Positions 22,202 through 31,323 of a DNA stretch of 64,000 nucleotides are shown piece by piece. A model generated the notes under the pieces. That model made no database searches. It saw only the letters and a program-made list of their open reading frames with translations, and was not told the origin of the DNA. The DNA is from Actinomyces sp. 432. GTDB taxonomy: Bacteria > Actinomycetota > Actinomycetes > Actinomycetales > Actinomycetaceae. Every line of letters begins with the position of its first letter. The stretch's first letter is position 1. The translations under genes and the position numbers were made by a program. The stretch is from assembly GCF_009930875.1 (NCBI RefSeq), contig NZ_CP025249.1, forward strand, positions 2,046,001 to 2,110,000, in the 5' to 3' direction.

Positions 22202-24901
22202 ATGGGCGCCATGCCCGCCACCTCCGCGCCCGCGCTCAACGTCATGCTCGACGCCCTCATCCCCGCCGACGACCCGGAGCGCGTCCCGGAGCCGGAGGAG
22301 GTTTATGTGGCCTTCGCCGAGTGGGCCGAGTCCACCGGGCGACCGCTGTACCCGCACCAGGACGAGGCCCTGAGCCAGATCCTGTCCGGCAGGCACGTCA
22401 TTGCGGCCACTCCCACCGGCTCGGGCAAGTCCATGATCGCCCTGGCCGCGCACACCGCCTCCCTGGCGCGCGGCGGCCGCTCCTACTACACGGCCCCGCT
22501 CAAGGCGCTGGTCAGTGAGAAGTTCTTCGAGCTGGTGCGCCTGTTCGGGGCGGACAACGTCGGCATGGTCACCGGCGACACCTCCATCAACGCGGCCGCC
22601 CCCATCATCTGCTGCACGGCGGAGATCCTGGCCAACCAGTCGCTGCGGGAGGGCGAGGCGCTGGACGTGGACACGGTGGTGATGGACGAGTTCCACTACT
22701 ACGCCGACCCGCAGCGCGGCTGGGCCTGGCAGGTGCCGCTGCTGGAGCTGCCGCAGGCGCAGATGGTGCTGCTGTCGGCCACGCTGGGGGACGTGTCCTT
22801 CTTCGTGCGGGACCTGCGTGAGCGCACGGGCCGGGAGGTCGCCGTCGTCGACGACGCCGTGCGGCCGGTACCGCTGGAGTGGGAGTACGCGATCGAGCCG
22901 ATCGGTGATCTGCTGCAGCGGCTGGTGGAGCAGGACAAGGCGCCCGTTTACGTGGTGCACTTCTCCCAGAAGGAGGCGGTGGAGCGGGCCTCCGCGCTGC
23001 TGAGCGTGGACCTGGGCGCCAAGAAGCGTAAGGATGAGTTGGCGGCGGCGATCGGCGACTTCCGCTTCGGGACCGGCTTCGGGCGCACCCTGTCACGGCT
23101 GCTGCGCTCAGGCATCGGCGTGCACCACGCCGGCATGCTGCCCCGCTACCGTCGGCTGGTGGAGCGCCTGGCCCGCACCGGACTGCTCTCGGTCATCTGC
23201 GGCACCGACACCCTGGGGGTGGGCATCAACGTGCCCATCCGCTCGGTGGCGCTGACCAGCCTGGTCAAGTTCGACGGTGCCAAGGAGCGGCACCTGACGG
23301 CGCGGGAGTTCCACCAGATCGCCGGGCGCGCGGGCAGGGCCGGCTTCGACACCCGCGGCTACGTGATCGTGCAGGCGCCCGAGCACGTCATCGAGAATGC
23401 GCGCGCCCTGGCCAAGGCGGGCGACGACCCGCGCAAGCGCCGCCGGATCGTGCGCAAGCAGGCGCCCGAGGGGCGCGTCAACTGGACGGACAAGACCTTC
23501 GAGCGGCTGCGCGACGCCGCCCCGGAGACGCTGACCAGCCAGTTCCAGGTCACCACCACCATGGTGCTGAACCTGATGGAGCGCGACGGCGACCCGGTGC
23601 GGGCCATGGCGCAGCTGCTGGAGCGCGTGCACGAGCCGGAAGCGGCCCGGCGCAGGCACGTGCGCCGGGCGATCGAAATCTACCTGTCCCTGCGTACCGC
23701 CGGCGTGCTGGAGCACGTCTCCTCCGCTCAGGCTGCCGCGGACGGCCGCCCGCGACTGCGCCTGGCCGTGGACCTGCCCGATGAGTTCGCCCTGAACCAG
23801 CCGCTGGCTCCGTTCGCCCTGGCGGCCATGGACCTGTTGAACCTGGAGGACCCCGAGCACACGCTCGACGTGGTCTCCGTGGTGGAAGCGACCCTGGACG
23901 ATCCGCGTCCACTGCTGTACGCCCAGCAGCGGCAGGCCCGCGGCGAGGCGGTCGCTGCCATGAAGGCCGAGGGCATGGACTACGACGAGCGCATGGCGGC
24001 CCTGGAGGACATCACCTGGCCGCAGCCGCTGGCGGACCTGCTGGGCCCGGCGCTGGAGATGTACAAGCAGTCCAACCCGTGGGCGGCGGAGTACGAGCTC
24101 AGCCCGAAGTGCGTGGTGCGGGACATGGTGGAGAGCGCCATGACCTTCTCCGACCTGATCTCCCGGTACGACCTGGGCCGCAGCGAGGGCGTGGTGCTGC
24201 GCTACCTGACCGACGCCTACCGGGCGCTGCGGCAGGTGGTGCCCGAAGAGCACCGCACCGAGGAGGTGGAGCAGCTGACCGACTGGCTGGGCGACCTGGT
24301 GCGCGCCGTGGACTCCTCCCTGCTGGACGAGTGGGAGGCGCTGGGTGCCGCCCAGTCCGGGCATGCGCAGGAGGGCGCGGATCTGCTGCAGGCGGATCGC
24401 GCCGATCAGGCCGCGGGGACGGAGCGGGCCTTCGGTACCGACGCCGACGGCAAGCTGCCCTTCACCCGCAACCTGCACGCCTTCCGGGTGGCGGTACGTC
24501 GGGAGATGTTCCGCCGGGTGGAGCTCATGGCTCGCGACGACGTCGAGGGCCTGGGACGGCTGGACGCCGCCTCCGGTTGGGGCGAGGACCGCTGGGACGA
24601 GGCACTGGGACGCTACTGGGACGAGTACGACTGGATCAGCACGGACACCCCCGCCCGGGCCGTGGCGCTGGCACCACTGGATGAGGCGCCGGATGATGCG
24701 GCTCTGGCGGCGGCCGGGGTGTCGGAACGGCTGCGCGAGGCGCTGGCCGGCTCGGGGCGGCGCGTGTGGCTGGCCACCCAGATCCTGGAGGACTCGGCGG
24801 GCGACCACGACTGGCGGCTGACGGCCCTGGTGGACCTGGACGAATGCGACCGGGCCGAGGCCGCCGTCGTCCACCTGCTGGGTGTCGGCCCGCAGAGCTG
24901 A
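22202..24901 (+). CDS. Ski2-like DEAD/DEAH-box helicase with DUF3516 domain
   Basis: Superfamily II helicase of 899 residues. Walker A is ATPTGSGKSMIA and motif II is DEFH (VVMDEFHYYADPQRG). Motif III is LLSATLGD and motif VI is HQIAGRAGRAGFDTRG. The long C-terminal half corresponds to DUF3516, found in actinobacterial helicases of unknown role, probably RNA processing or repair. The start is ATG 22202, or ATG 22211 nine bases on; no clear Shine-Dalgarno is seen. It is divergent from the AGCS array with a 176-bp gap. A Gln/Ala/Asp-rich insertion near residue 720 looks unstructured. Confidence 0.9.
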   Translation: MGAMPATSAPALNVMLDALIPADDPERVPEPEEVYVAFAEWAESTGRPLYPHQDEALSQILSGRHVIAATPTGSGKSMIALAAHTASLARGGRSYYTAPLKALVSEKFFELVRLFGADNVGMVTGDTSINAAAPIICCTAEILANQSLREGEALDVDTVVMDEFHYYADPQRGWAWQVPLLELPQAQMVLLSATLGDVSFFVRDLRERTGREVAVVDDAVRPVPLEWEYAIEPIGDLLQRLVEQDKAPVYVVHFSQKEAVERASALLSVDLGAKKRKDELAAAIGDFRFGTGFGRTLSRLLRSGIGVHHAGMLPRYRRLVERLARTGLLSVICGTDTLGVGINVPIRSVALTSLVKFDGAKERHLTAREFHQIAGRAGRAGFDTRGYVIVQAPEHVIENARALAKAGDDPRKRRRIVRKQAPEGRVNWTDKTFERLRDAAPETLTSQFQVTTTMVLNLMERDGDPVRAMAQLLERVHEPEAARRRHVRRAIEIYLSLRTAGVLEHVSSAQAAADGRPRLRLAVDLPDEFALNQPLAPFALAAMDLLNLEDPEHTLDVVSVVEATLDDPRPLLYAQQRQARGEAVAAMKAEGMDYDERMAALEDITWPQPLADLLGPALEMYKQSNPWAAEYELSPKCVVRDMVESAMTFSDLISRYDLGRSEGVVLRYLTDAYRALRQVVPEEHRTEEVEQLTDWLGDLVRAVDSSLLDEWEALGAAQSGHAQEGADLLQADRADQAAGTERAFGTDADGKLPFTRNLHAFRVAVRREMFRRVELMARDDVEGLGRLDAASGWGEDRWDEALGRYWDEYDWISTDTPARAVALAPLDEAPDDAALAAAGVSERLREALAGSGRRVWLATQILEDSAGDHDWRLTALVDLDECDRAEAAVVHLLGVGPQS

Positions 24902-24921
24902 GAGGCAGCAATACCGGCGGC

Positions 24922-25305
24922 TCAGATGATGCCGCGGCCGGGCACGATCTGCTTGCCGAAGGGGAAGCAGGTCACCGGGATCATCTTCAGGTTGGCGACG
25001 GCCAGCGGAATGCCGACGATGGTGACCGCCTGCGCGGCCGCGGTGGTGATGTGGCCGATGGCGAGCCAGAGCCCGGCCGCCAGGAACCAGATCACATTGG
25101 ACAGGCCGCTCATCACACCCGCCTGCGGCATTTCCGCCACCTGCCGGCCGAAGGGCCACAGGGCGTAGGAGGCGATACGGAAGGAGGCGATGCCGGCGGG
25201 GATCGTCACAATCAGCAGGCAGGCGATGACCCCGAAGAACATGTACTCCAACCACAGCCAGAAGCCGCCGAAGACCACCCAGATGATGTTGAGCAGTGTG
25301 CGCAT
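24922..25305 (-). CDS. YccF family inner membrane protein
   Basis: A 127-residue membrane protein with hydrophobic helices at about 5-35 and 65-95. The repeated YccF pattern is visible twice: IPAGIASFRIASYALWPFG and IPLAVANLKMIPVTCFPFG, each an I-P-x-G/L-x-A-x6-P-F-G motif. YccF proteins are widespread and functionally uncharacterised. The ATG is at 25303-25305. It converges with the helicase and has no obvious operon partner. Confidence 0.9.
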   Translation of the reverse strand: MRTLLNIIWVVFGGFWLWLEYMFFGVIACLLIVTIPAGIASFRIASYALWPFGRQVAEMPQAGVMSGLSNVIWFLAAGLWLAIGHITTAAAQAVTIVGIPLAVANLKMIPVTCFPFGKQIVPGRGII

Positions 25306-25414
25306 GGCTCCTGTCTACCCGACGCCCGCCGGGGCGGCCTCATCCTCGCGCAGGAGGAGCCCCTGATTCACCCCTGAGGGGAACCGCGTGCCCGCCGCAC
25401 AAGTGGCCGCGAGC

Positions 25415-26335
25415 TCACCAGAAGACGCGTTGGGCAATGGCGTCGGCGAAGTTGTCCAGGGCGGCGGGGGCGGAGCCGAGGTAGAGGCCGGCGTCGATGA
25501 GGGAGACCTCCATCAGGTAGAACCCGCCCTGGCCGTCGCCGACGACGTCTACCCGGTTGAACAGCAGCTGCATGTCCCGGCCCGAGCGCTCCTTGATGAT
25601 GGTGTGGATGGCCTTGCGGACCTTCTCACCCCACAGCCACTCCTGCTCGCTGGGCTCGCGGGCGGTGACAATCTCCTCGTGCACCTCATCCACCGAGCGG
25701 AACGAGGGGTGCAGCATGGGGGCCTTCTCCACCGCGTGGGACAGCACTCCGTTGAAGTAGACCAGGGACAGCTCCCCCTTGCGGTCGACCTCCTCCAGGT
25801 AGCGCTGCACCATGACGCTGCGGCCGCGACCGAGGTGGTGCATGGTGTCGTTGATGGCGTCGGCGCGGGACTTGGCGTCGGTGGCGGTGTAGCGGCCGGT
25901 GCCACGGCCGCCGGAGGAGATGGCGGGCTTGACCACGAAGTCGCCGTGCGCGGGGAAGCGGGTGTGCACCTGGTGCTTGGAGTAGCCGGCTGCCGGCTCC
26001 AGCCAGGTGGTGGGGATCATGGGGACGCCGAGCTCCGCCATGCGCGTCAGGTAGTGCTTGTCGGAGTTCCAGTCGACGACGTCGGCGTGGTTGATCAGCC
26101 GCTTAATCGAGTGCGCCCAGGCGAGGAAGTCGGCGTAGTTGCGGTTCTTGGCGTAATCGCGCACGGAGCGCAGCACCACCACGCCGGCGTTGTCCCAGTT
26201 CACGTCCGGGTCGTTCCACACCGCGATCCGGGGCTCGATGCCGCGCTCGCGCAGCGCGTCGGGCAGCCCGCGGTCGTCGTCATCGAGGTCCGCATAGTCG
26301 GCTGAGGTCGCAAGAGTCACGATCGGGGCGTTCAC
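25415..26335 (-). CDS. ATP-grasp domain protein
   Basis: A 306-residue RimK/glutathione-synthetase-like ATP-grasp protein. The ATP-binding loop and core are visible in FVVKPAISSGGRGTGRY, VMVQRYLEEVDRKGELSLVYF (the E-V-D-x2-G-E pattern) and a C-terminal LMEVSLIDAGLYL with the metal-binding Glu. Such enzymes join a carboxylate to an amine or thiol using ATP; the substrates here cannot be told. The GTG start at 26333-26335 was chosen because the family-like N-terminus (APIVTLATSADYADLDDDD) starts directly after it. It is divergent from pip across a 69-bp gap. Confidence 0.8.
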   Translation of the reverse strand: MNAPIVTLATSADYADLDDDDRGLPDALRERGIEPRIAVWNDPDVNWDNAGVVVLRSVRDYAKNRNYADFLAWAHSIKRLINHADVVDWNSDKHYLTRMAELGVPMIPTTWLEPAAGYSKHQVHTRFPAHGDFVVKPAISSGGRGTGRYTATDAKSRADAINDTMHHLGRGRSVMVQRYLEEVDRKGELSLVYFNGVLSHAVEKAPMLHPSFRSVDEVHEEIVTAREPSEQEWLWGEKVRKAIHTIIKERSGRDMQLLFNRVDVVGDGQGGFYLMEVSLIDAGLYLGSAPAALDNFADAIAQRVFW

Positions 26336-26404
26336 ATGTCTACGGTACCGCCCGCCCACGGCCCGTGCGGCCCACTCGCGCCCACGATCCAGCACAATGC
26401 GCTC

Positions 26405-27442
26405 ATGCATGAATCCACCCCCGGCCGGCGTCGCTCCTTCTACCCACCCATCGAGCCCTACGACTCGGGCATGCTCGACGTCGGTGATGGGCAAAGCATC
26501 TACTGGGAGGCCTGCGGCAACCCAGACGGGATCCCCGCGGTATTCGTGCACGGCGGCCCGGGCGGCGGCTGCTCCCCCGAGCACCGGCGCTGCTTCGACC
26601 CGGGGCGCTACCGGATAATCCTGTTCGACCAGCGCGGCTGCGGCCGCTCCCTGCCGCACGCCTGGGAGCCCGAGGCGGACCTGAGCACCAACACCACCTG
26701 GCACCTGGTGGCGGACATGGAGCGACTGCGCGAGCACCTGGGCGTGGATGCCTGGCTGGTGTTCGGCGGGTCCTGGGGCTCCACGCTGGCACTGGCCTAC
26801 GCCGAGCGACACCCGAGCCGGGTCCTGGCGCTGGTGCTGCGAGGCATCTTCACGCTGCGCAAGCGCGAGCTGGACTGGTTCTACGAGGGCGCCGGCGCGG
26901 ACATGATCTGGCCCGACGAATGGGAGGCGTACGTGGCGGCCGCCGGCGAGGGCGTCGCCCCGGGCGGTTTCATCGACCGCTACCACGAGTTGCTGACCGA
27001 TCCGGACCCGGCGGTGCACGGCCCGGCCGCCCGCGCCTGGACCACTTGGGAGGCGGCCACCTCCACGCTGCTGCGCGACCAGGCCTACATCGACGAGGTG
27101 CAGGACCCGGCCTTCGCCATCACCTTCGCGCGCATCGAGAACCACTTCTTCCACCACCGCGGCTGGCTGGACGACGGACAGCTGATCGCCGACGCGCGCG
27201 TTTTGGCCGAGCACGGTATTCCGGGAGTCATTGTCCAGGGACGCTACGACGTCGTCTGCCCGATGGGCACGGCCTGGGCGCTGCACCGGGCCTGGCCCCA
27301 GGCGCAGCTGCACATCTCGCCGACGGCGGGACACTCCTTCGCCGAGCCGGAGACGCTGTCGGCGCTGATCACTGCCACCGACCGCTTCGCGGCGGCCCTC
27401 TCCCCCGTTGCCGGTGCGGTGCACCAGCCGGGCGACCACTGA
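26405..27442 (+). CDS. pip: Proline iminopeptidase
   Basis: Serine peptidase of family S33 (alpha/beta hydrolase) that removes N-terminal proline from peptides. It has 345 residues. The oxyanion motif HGGPGGGC, the nucleophile elbow GGSWGS, the acid in GRYDVVCP and the His in AGHSFAE are all present. DQRGCGRSLPHAWEPEADLSTNTTWHLVADMERLREHL is the canonical family block, quoted here only by its ends. The ATG at 26405 fits the family start. The last ten residues are an extension without conservation. Confidence 0.93.
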   Translation: MHESTPGRRRSFYPPIEPYDSGMLDVGDGQSIYWEACGNPDGIPAVFVHGGPGGGCSPEHRRCFDPGRYRIILFDQRGCGRSLPHAWEPEADLSTNTTWHLVADMERLREHLGVDAWLVFGGSWGSTLALAYAERHPSRVLALVLRGIFTLRKRELDWFYEGAGADMIWPDEWEAYVAAAGEGVAPGGFIDRYHELLTDPDPAVHGPAARAWTTWEAATSTLLRDQAYIDEVQDPAFAITFARIENHFFHHRGWLDDGQLIADARVLAEHGIPGVIVQGRYDVVCPMGTAWALHRAWPQAQLHISPTAGHSFAEPETLSALITATDRFAAALSPVAGAVHQPGDH

Positions 27443-27479
27443 GACATCGCGCACACAATGGCATTTTCAGGCCTTCCGA

Positions 27480-27509
27480 TTGGACGCCGGGGGCTTCGGC
27501 GCGTAGAGT
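27480..27509 (+). promoter_or_regulatory. Promoter of tRNA-Lys
   Basis: TTGGAC (27480-27485) and TAGAGT (27504-27509) are separated by 18 bp, placing a start about 30 nt before the tRNA. Confidence 0.5.
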
Positions 27510-27546
27510 CCTACTCGTCGCCAGGCGGAAGCGCCTGAACGGCCAG

Positions 27547-27623
27547 GCCTCCTTAGCTCAGTTGGTTAGAGCACCTGACTCTTAATCAGGGTGTCCAGGG
27601 TTCGAGTCCCTGAGGGGGTACCA
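27547..27623 (+). tRNA. tRNA-Lys (anticodon CTT)
   Basis: A cloverleaf starting GCCTCCTTAGCTCAGTTGG, with anticodon stem-loop CTGACTCTTAATCAG and T-arm GGGTTCGAGTCCC. The body is 74 nt and the CCA end is encoded at 27621-27623. Confidence 0.96.
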
Positions 27624-27986
27624 CGCGGAGCAGCACGTGGCTGCGGTACGGTACCGGGTTCGGTGACCACTGTTCCCGCCACCGCGGCGATCCGGCCGGG
27701 CATACAGACCAGTAATTGCCACGGGGGAATACCTCCCGCCGCATCTGTTGTTGCCCCTGCGTAGCCAGGCGGGACTAGTCACTTCCAGGTCTCGAAGTGA
27801 GCGGACACCGTGCGCTGGGTGCGCCGGTTCACCCTCCTGCCGGGCATGGCGAAGCCGTGGGGCGTTGCATAGACGCGCAGCCTCGGTGCGCCTGAGCAGA
27901 CCCACAGCACCACGCCGGGTTGCAGGGAGCGCCTGCGCTCCGCCCGGCACAGAGGGGCCCACCTGGGCCATGAAGGGAAGGAAGAC
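27624..27986. other. 363-bp gap without a convincing gene
   Basis: Several short frames cross this stretch on both strands. None has a ribosome-binding site with a recognisable product. A minus-strand frame ending RVNRRTQRTVSAHFETWK is the most protein-like but is not supported by any family. No repeat or hairpin was recognised. Confidence 0.4.
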
Positions 27987-28154
27987 ATGATGCACCTAGT
28001 CACCTCTAGCACCGGTCACGACGCCGCGGTGCGCGAGCTCGCCGCCGCCCGCGCCGAGCTGGAATCGCTGAGCGCCGCCAGCTCGCCCTCGCGCCTGGAG
28101 CGCGCGCTTGAGCGCGTACGCGCAGCGCAAGCCGCCCTCGCGCCCGCCGCCTGA
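27987..28154 (+). CDS. Small 55-residue protein, unrecognised
   Basis: A short reading frame MMHLVTSSTGHDAAVRELAAARAELESL... preceded by a strong purine-rich site (AAGGGAAGGAAGAC). The product is almost entirely alpha-helical in character, with heptad-like spacing of Ala, Leu, Arg and Glu, and would form one or two amphipathic helices. No family is recognised. The good ribosome-binding site and the codon-like third-position GC bias support translation. It ends just before a 23-bp-repeat locus and a hairpin that could terminate its transcript. Confidence 0.45.
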   Translation: MMHLVTSSTGHDAAVRELAAARAELESLSAASSPSRLERALERVRAAQAALAPAA

Positions 28155-28193
28155 GCGGGTCTCGCGCCGCCGTAATCGTCGGCGCCAAAACCG

Positions 28194-28276
28194 CGAAACC
28201 GGCACTATTTACGCACCCAAACCGGCACCAATCACGTGCCAAGACCGGCACTCGTGACACAGCCAGACCGGTCTAA
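28194..28276. repeat. 23-bp intergenic repeat, locus D (degenerate)
   Basis: Three to four diverged units spaced about 23 bp, each with the core ACCGGCAC (28198, 28220 and 28244) followed by a variable part. A final unit reads AGACCGGTCTAAACG. These are the ACCGGCAC subtype also seen at loci C and F. Confidence 0.65.
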
Positions 28277-28337
28277 ACGACCGGCGGCGTTCGACTCGGC
28301 GCAAGGCCTCGGACGCCGTCGGATACGCCTTGAACAC
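28209..28337 (-). CDS. Possible 42-residue zinc-ribbon-like protein
   Basis: A minus-strand frame starting at GTG 28335-28337 reads VFKAYPTASEALRRVERR, then RPVWLCHECRSWHVIG. The pattern of a K-x-Y-x-T-x2-EA-L helix, then C-x2-C and W-H, resembles a group of very small actinobacterial zinc-ribbon proteins. No ribosome-binding site is seen, and a terminator-like hairpin sits directly upstream. The C-terminal third is encoded inside the 23-bp repeats. It may be a gene remnant or a coincidence created by the repeats. Confidence 0.3.
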   Translation of the reverse strand: MFKAYPTASEALRRVERRRSFRPVWLCHECRSWHVIGAGLGA

Positions 28338-28341
28338 GCTT

Positions 28342-28374
28342 GGGCCGCCACCGCAAACACCGCGGTGGCGGCCC
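28342..28374. terminator. Strong hairpin upstream of the peroxiredoxin gene
   Basis: A perfect 13-bp inverted repeat GGGCCGCCACCGC/GCGGTGGCGGCCC with a 7-nt loop. There is no U-tract. It probably ends transcription from the small gene at 27987. Confidence 0.6.
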
Positions 28375-28450
28375 TCGTCATGCCCGCCGCGCCGGCGACG
28401 GACTACATTTGCGCAGTCACCACTAACTCCGCAGACAACAGGAGGACGCC

Positions 28451-28930
28451 GTGCCACAGCTTTCCGTAGGCGACACCGCCCCCGACTTCACTCTCCCCGA
28501 CCAATCCGGCAGCCCGGTCTCCCTGGCAACCCTGCGCGCCGGCGCCGAACGCGGCGTCGTCGTCTACTTCTACCCCAGGGCCGGAACCGCCGGCTGCACC
28601 AAGGAGGCCTGCGACTTCCGCGACTCGTTGGACGGTTGGCGCAGCGCCGGCTACGCCGTCGTCGGCATCTCCCCTGACCCGCCCGCCGCACAGGCGCGCT
28701 TCGCCGAGAAGCAGTCCCTGCCCTTCCCGCTCCTTTCCGATCCCGAGCACACCGTCATGGAGGCCTGGGGCGCGTGGGGAGAGAAGAAGAACTACGGGCG
28801 CACCACCACCGGCCCGATCCGCTCCACCGTGGTGGTAGGCACCGACGGCGACGTCGCCCTGGCCCGCTACAACGTGCGCGCCACCGGCCACGTCGACCGC
28901 CTGCGCCGCGAACTCGGCCTGGACGCCTAA
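28451..28930 (+). CDS. bcp: Thiol peroxidase of the Bcp/PrxQ type
   Basis: Peroxiredoxin of 159 residues that reduces hydrogen and organic peroxides using thioredoxin-type donors. The peroxidatic Cys49 lies in the conserved P-x3-T-x2-C context (YPRAGTAGC). The resolving Cys54 is five residues later (CTKEAC), the atypical two-Cys PrxQ arrangement. The GTG start has AGGAGG 6 bp upstream. It stands alone, after a strong hairpin, and converges with the Gfo/Idh oxidoreductase gene. Confidence 0.94.
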   Translation: MPQLSVGDTAPDFTLPDQSGSPVSLATLRAGAERGVVVYFYPRAGTAGCTKEACDFRDSLDGWRSAGYAVVGISPDPPAAQARFAEKQSLPFPLLSDPEHTVMEAWGAWGEKKNYGRTTTGPIRSTVVVGTDGDVALARYNVRATGHVDRLRRELGLDA

Positions 28931-28948
28931 GCGCGCAGCGACCGGCGA

Positions 28949-30070
28949 CTACTCCCCGGGGTAGGTCACGCCGAGCTGACGGCGCGCCTCATCCATGGTC
29001 TCCAGTACCGCGAGCGTCTCGCTCCACGGCATGGTCCCCGAGTCGGTTCTGCCCGCCGCTATGCAGCGGGCGACCTCGGCGGCCTGGAACTGGAAGCCGC
29101 CGGGCACGGTGGCGTCCCACTCGAAGCGCGGCGCCCCGCGGCTCCCTCCCAGGACGATTTCCAGGCGCGTGGGCCGGTAGAACTGCGTCGGCAGCACCAC
29201 CCGGCCGCGGGTGCCGACCACCTCGCCGCCGGTCTCGGAGGCGGCGGACATGCTTGAGGTCGCCACCGCCAGCGCGCGCGGGTAGGTCATGGAGACCGCC
29301 TCATCCAGGTCGACGCCGTCCGCGGACAGCCTCCCGGCAGCGCTCAACGACGTCGGCGCGCCCAGGAGCGAGTGCACGAAGCTGACCGAGTACACGCCCA
29401 GGTCAAGCAGGGCGCCGCCGGCCAGTTCGGGCCGGTTCAACCGCTCGACGTGTTCCAGGGACTGGAGGTGCTCGGCGCGCACGTAACGCAGCTCCCCCAG
29501 CGCGCCACTGCCAGCCAGTGCCCGCAGCAGCACCTGCCCGGGCAGGAAGCGCGTCCACATGGCCTCCATGACGAACAGCCCCGTAGCCCGGGCGGCGTCG
29601 AAGACCCGGCGCGCCTCGGCGGCATTGCGGGCAAATGACTTCTCCACCAGCACCGGCTTGCCCGCCTCCAGCGCCAGCAGCGCCTGCTCGCAGTGGAAGT
29701 TGTGCGGGGTCGCAACGTATACGGCGTCCACCTCCGGGTCACCGACGAGTGCCTCGTAGGAGCCGTGCGCGCGCACCGGCTGTCCCTTGCCGGCGTCGGG
29801 GTGGGCATCGATGAATGCCTGTGCGCGGGCCCGGTCGCGGCTGCCGACGGCGACGATCCGCCCCGAGGAGAAAGCAGGCACGTCGGTGGCGAAGGTGGAG
29901 GCGATGCCGCCCGCACCGAGGATTCCCCAGCGCAGGACGGGCGCGTCCTGCGGCTCGGGCACGGCGGCAGCCAGGTCGAAGGGGGCGTCGGCGTCGGCCA
30001 GCGCCTGAAGGACGGGATCGGGAATGGCGGGCAGTCGGTCGGTTGTGCGAGAGGAATTGTTTAGCGCCAT
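28949..30070 (-). CDS. Gfo/Idh/MocA family oxidoreductase
   Basis: NAD(P)-dependent sugar or polyol dehydrogenase-type protein of 373 residues. The Rossmann motif is LRWGILGAGGIAS at about residue 47, preceded by an unusual 45-residue N-terminal extension. The catalytic lysine region reads VLVEKSFARNAAEA, where the usual EKP is EKS. A C-terminal alpha/beta domain includes ALLDLGVYSVSFVHSLLG. The substrate is unknown. The ATG at 30068-30070 was preferred over a GTG 36 bp upstream. It has no functional neighbours. Confidence 0.86.
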   Translation of the reverse strand: MALNNSSRTTDRLPAIPDPVLQALADADAPFDLAAAVPEPQDAPVLRWGILGAGGIASTFATDVPAFSSGRIVAVGSRDRARAQAFIDAHPDAGKGQPVRAHGSYEALVGDPEVDAVYVATPHNFHCEQALLALEAGKPVLVEKSFARNAAEARRVFDAARATGLFVMEAMWTRFLPGQVLLRALAGSGALGELRYVRAEHLQSLEHVERLNRPELAGGALLDLGVYSVSFVHSLLGAPTSLSAAGRLSADGVDLDEAVSMTYPRALAVATSSMSAASETGGEVVGTRGRVVLPTQFYRPTRLEIVLGGSRGAPRFEWDATVPGGFQFQAAEVARCIAAGRTDSGTMPWSETLAVLETMDEARRQLGVTYPGE

Positions 30071-30287
30071 ACCAAAACTGTAGGTCGCGCCGCGTTCCAG
30101 CGCCACACCTCACCGCTGCCGCGTAGCAGTACCACCGGTCGTGGGAGCGGGGGCGGAGGTCGTCGGCGCCCCGGCGGGCCCACGTCCCACGCAGCCCCCG
30201 GCCACTGCTAGGCTGTGCCCGGCCGGCAACCGAACGCTCCGGCTGGCACCGCACGGTGCTGGCACGTTCGGCCAGGCGCGGCCGCGA

Positions 30288-30372
30288 GCGCGAGTGGCGG
30301 AATTGGTAGACGCCCCAGATTTAGGTTCTGGTGCCTTCGGGCGTGAGGGTTCGAGTCCCTTCTCGCGCACCA
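30288..30372 (+). tRNA. tRNA-Leu (anticodon TAG)
   Basis: A long-variable-arm cloverleaf starting GCGCGAGTGGCGGAATTGG, with anticodon loop TTTAGGT and T-arm GGGTTCGAGTCCC. The seven-base acceptor pairs with CTCGCGC, and CCA is encoded at 30370-30372. Confidence 0.95.
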
Positions 30373-30488
30373 CCGGGCGCTGCCGCCCGGGCGCGGCAGA
30401 CCAGCCCAGTTACGGCGCCGCGCAATGCCACGTTCGCAACGGGACCCGCCGACTCAGGGGCCGCACGCATCCGGGTAACCTGAGCCGC

Positions 30489-31321
30489 GTGACTGACACC
30501 AAGACCCGTAAGGACGGCCGCTCCCCAGCGAGCTGCGCCCCGTCTCCATCACCCGCAACTGGCAGGTCAACGGCGAAGGCTCGGTCCTCGTCGAGTTCGG
30601 CCGCACACGCGTGCTGTGCGTCGCCTCGTTCGTCGAGGGCGTGCCGCGCTGGCGCAAGGGCGGCGGCGAGGGCTGGGTGACGGCCGAGTACGCGATGCTC
30701 CCGCGCGCCGGCTCCGAGCGCTCCGGGCGTGAGTCCGTGCGCGGCAAGATCGGCGGCCGCACGCACGAGATCTCGCGGCTGATCGGCCGCTCCCTGCGCG
30801 GCGTGGTGGACGTGGCCGCACTGGGCGAGAACACGATCACCCTGGACTGCGACGTGCTGCAGGCCGACGGCGGCACCCGCACCGCCGCCGTCACCGGCGC
30901 CTACGTGGCGCTGGCCGACGCCGTCGCCTGGGGCACCCGCCGCGGCTACGTCAAGCCCCGCACCGGCAAGCGGGTCATCGCCGACTCGGTGTCGGCCGTG
31001 TCCGTAGGGATTATCGACGGCCTCCCCTGCCTCGACCTGCCCTATGAGGAGGACGTGCGCGCCCAGACCGACATGAATGTGGTCCAGACCGGCGCCGGCG
31101 CCTTCATCGAGGTGCAGGGAACCGCTGAGCACGCCCCCTTCGACCGCGCCGAGCTCGGCACCCTGCTCGACCTGGCCACCAAGGGCAACGCCGAGCTGGC
31201 CGCACTGCAGGCCCGCGTGCTGGCCGGGCCCGACGATGTTCCCTTTACCGTCTCCACCTCCGACCAGGCCGTGCAGTCCTCCGCCGGGACCGGCCCGGCG
31301 GCCGACGTCGAGGAGGGCTGA
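30489..31321 (+). CDS. rph: Ribonuclease PH, with an apparent 1-nt frameshift
   Basis: Phosphorolytic 3'-5' exonuclease that trims tRNA 3' ends. After repair the product is 277 residues. GTG 30489 starts [12 protein letters not shown] and the frame then breaks at a CCCC run (30523-30526). Restoring one C gives [20 protein letters not shown], the standard RNase PH N-terminus. The rest is intact: [48 protein letters not shown] and [17 protein letters not shown]. rdgB starts 2 bp after the stop, the usual actinobacterial pair. Confidence 0.93.
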
Positions 31322-31323
31322 CG

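Noticed and set aside
24902..27454. Long minus-strand frame of 679 residues starting at 27454
   Set aside because: Its first 370 residues are antisense to pip with shadow composition. Only the part after GTG 26335 is the real ATP-grasp protein.
27779..28012. Minus-strand frame ending RTVSAHFETWK
   Set aside because: It has no ribosome-binding site and no recognisable family, and it overlaps the better-supported small gene at 27987.
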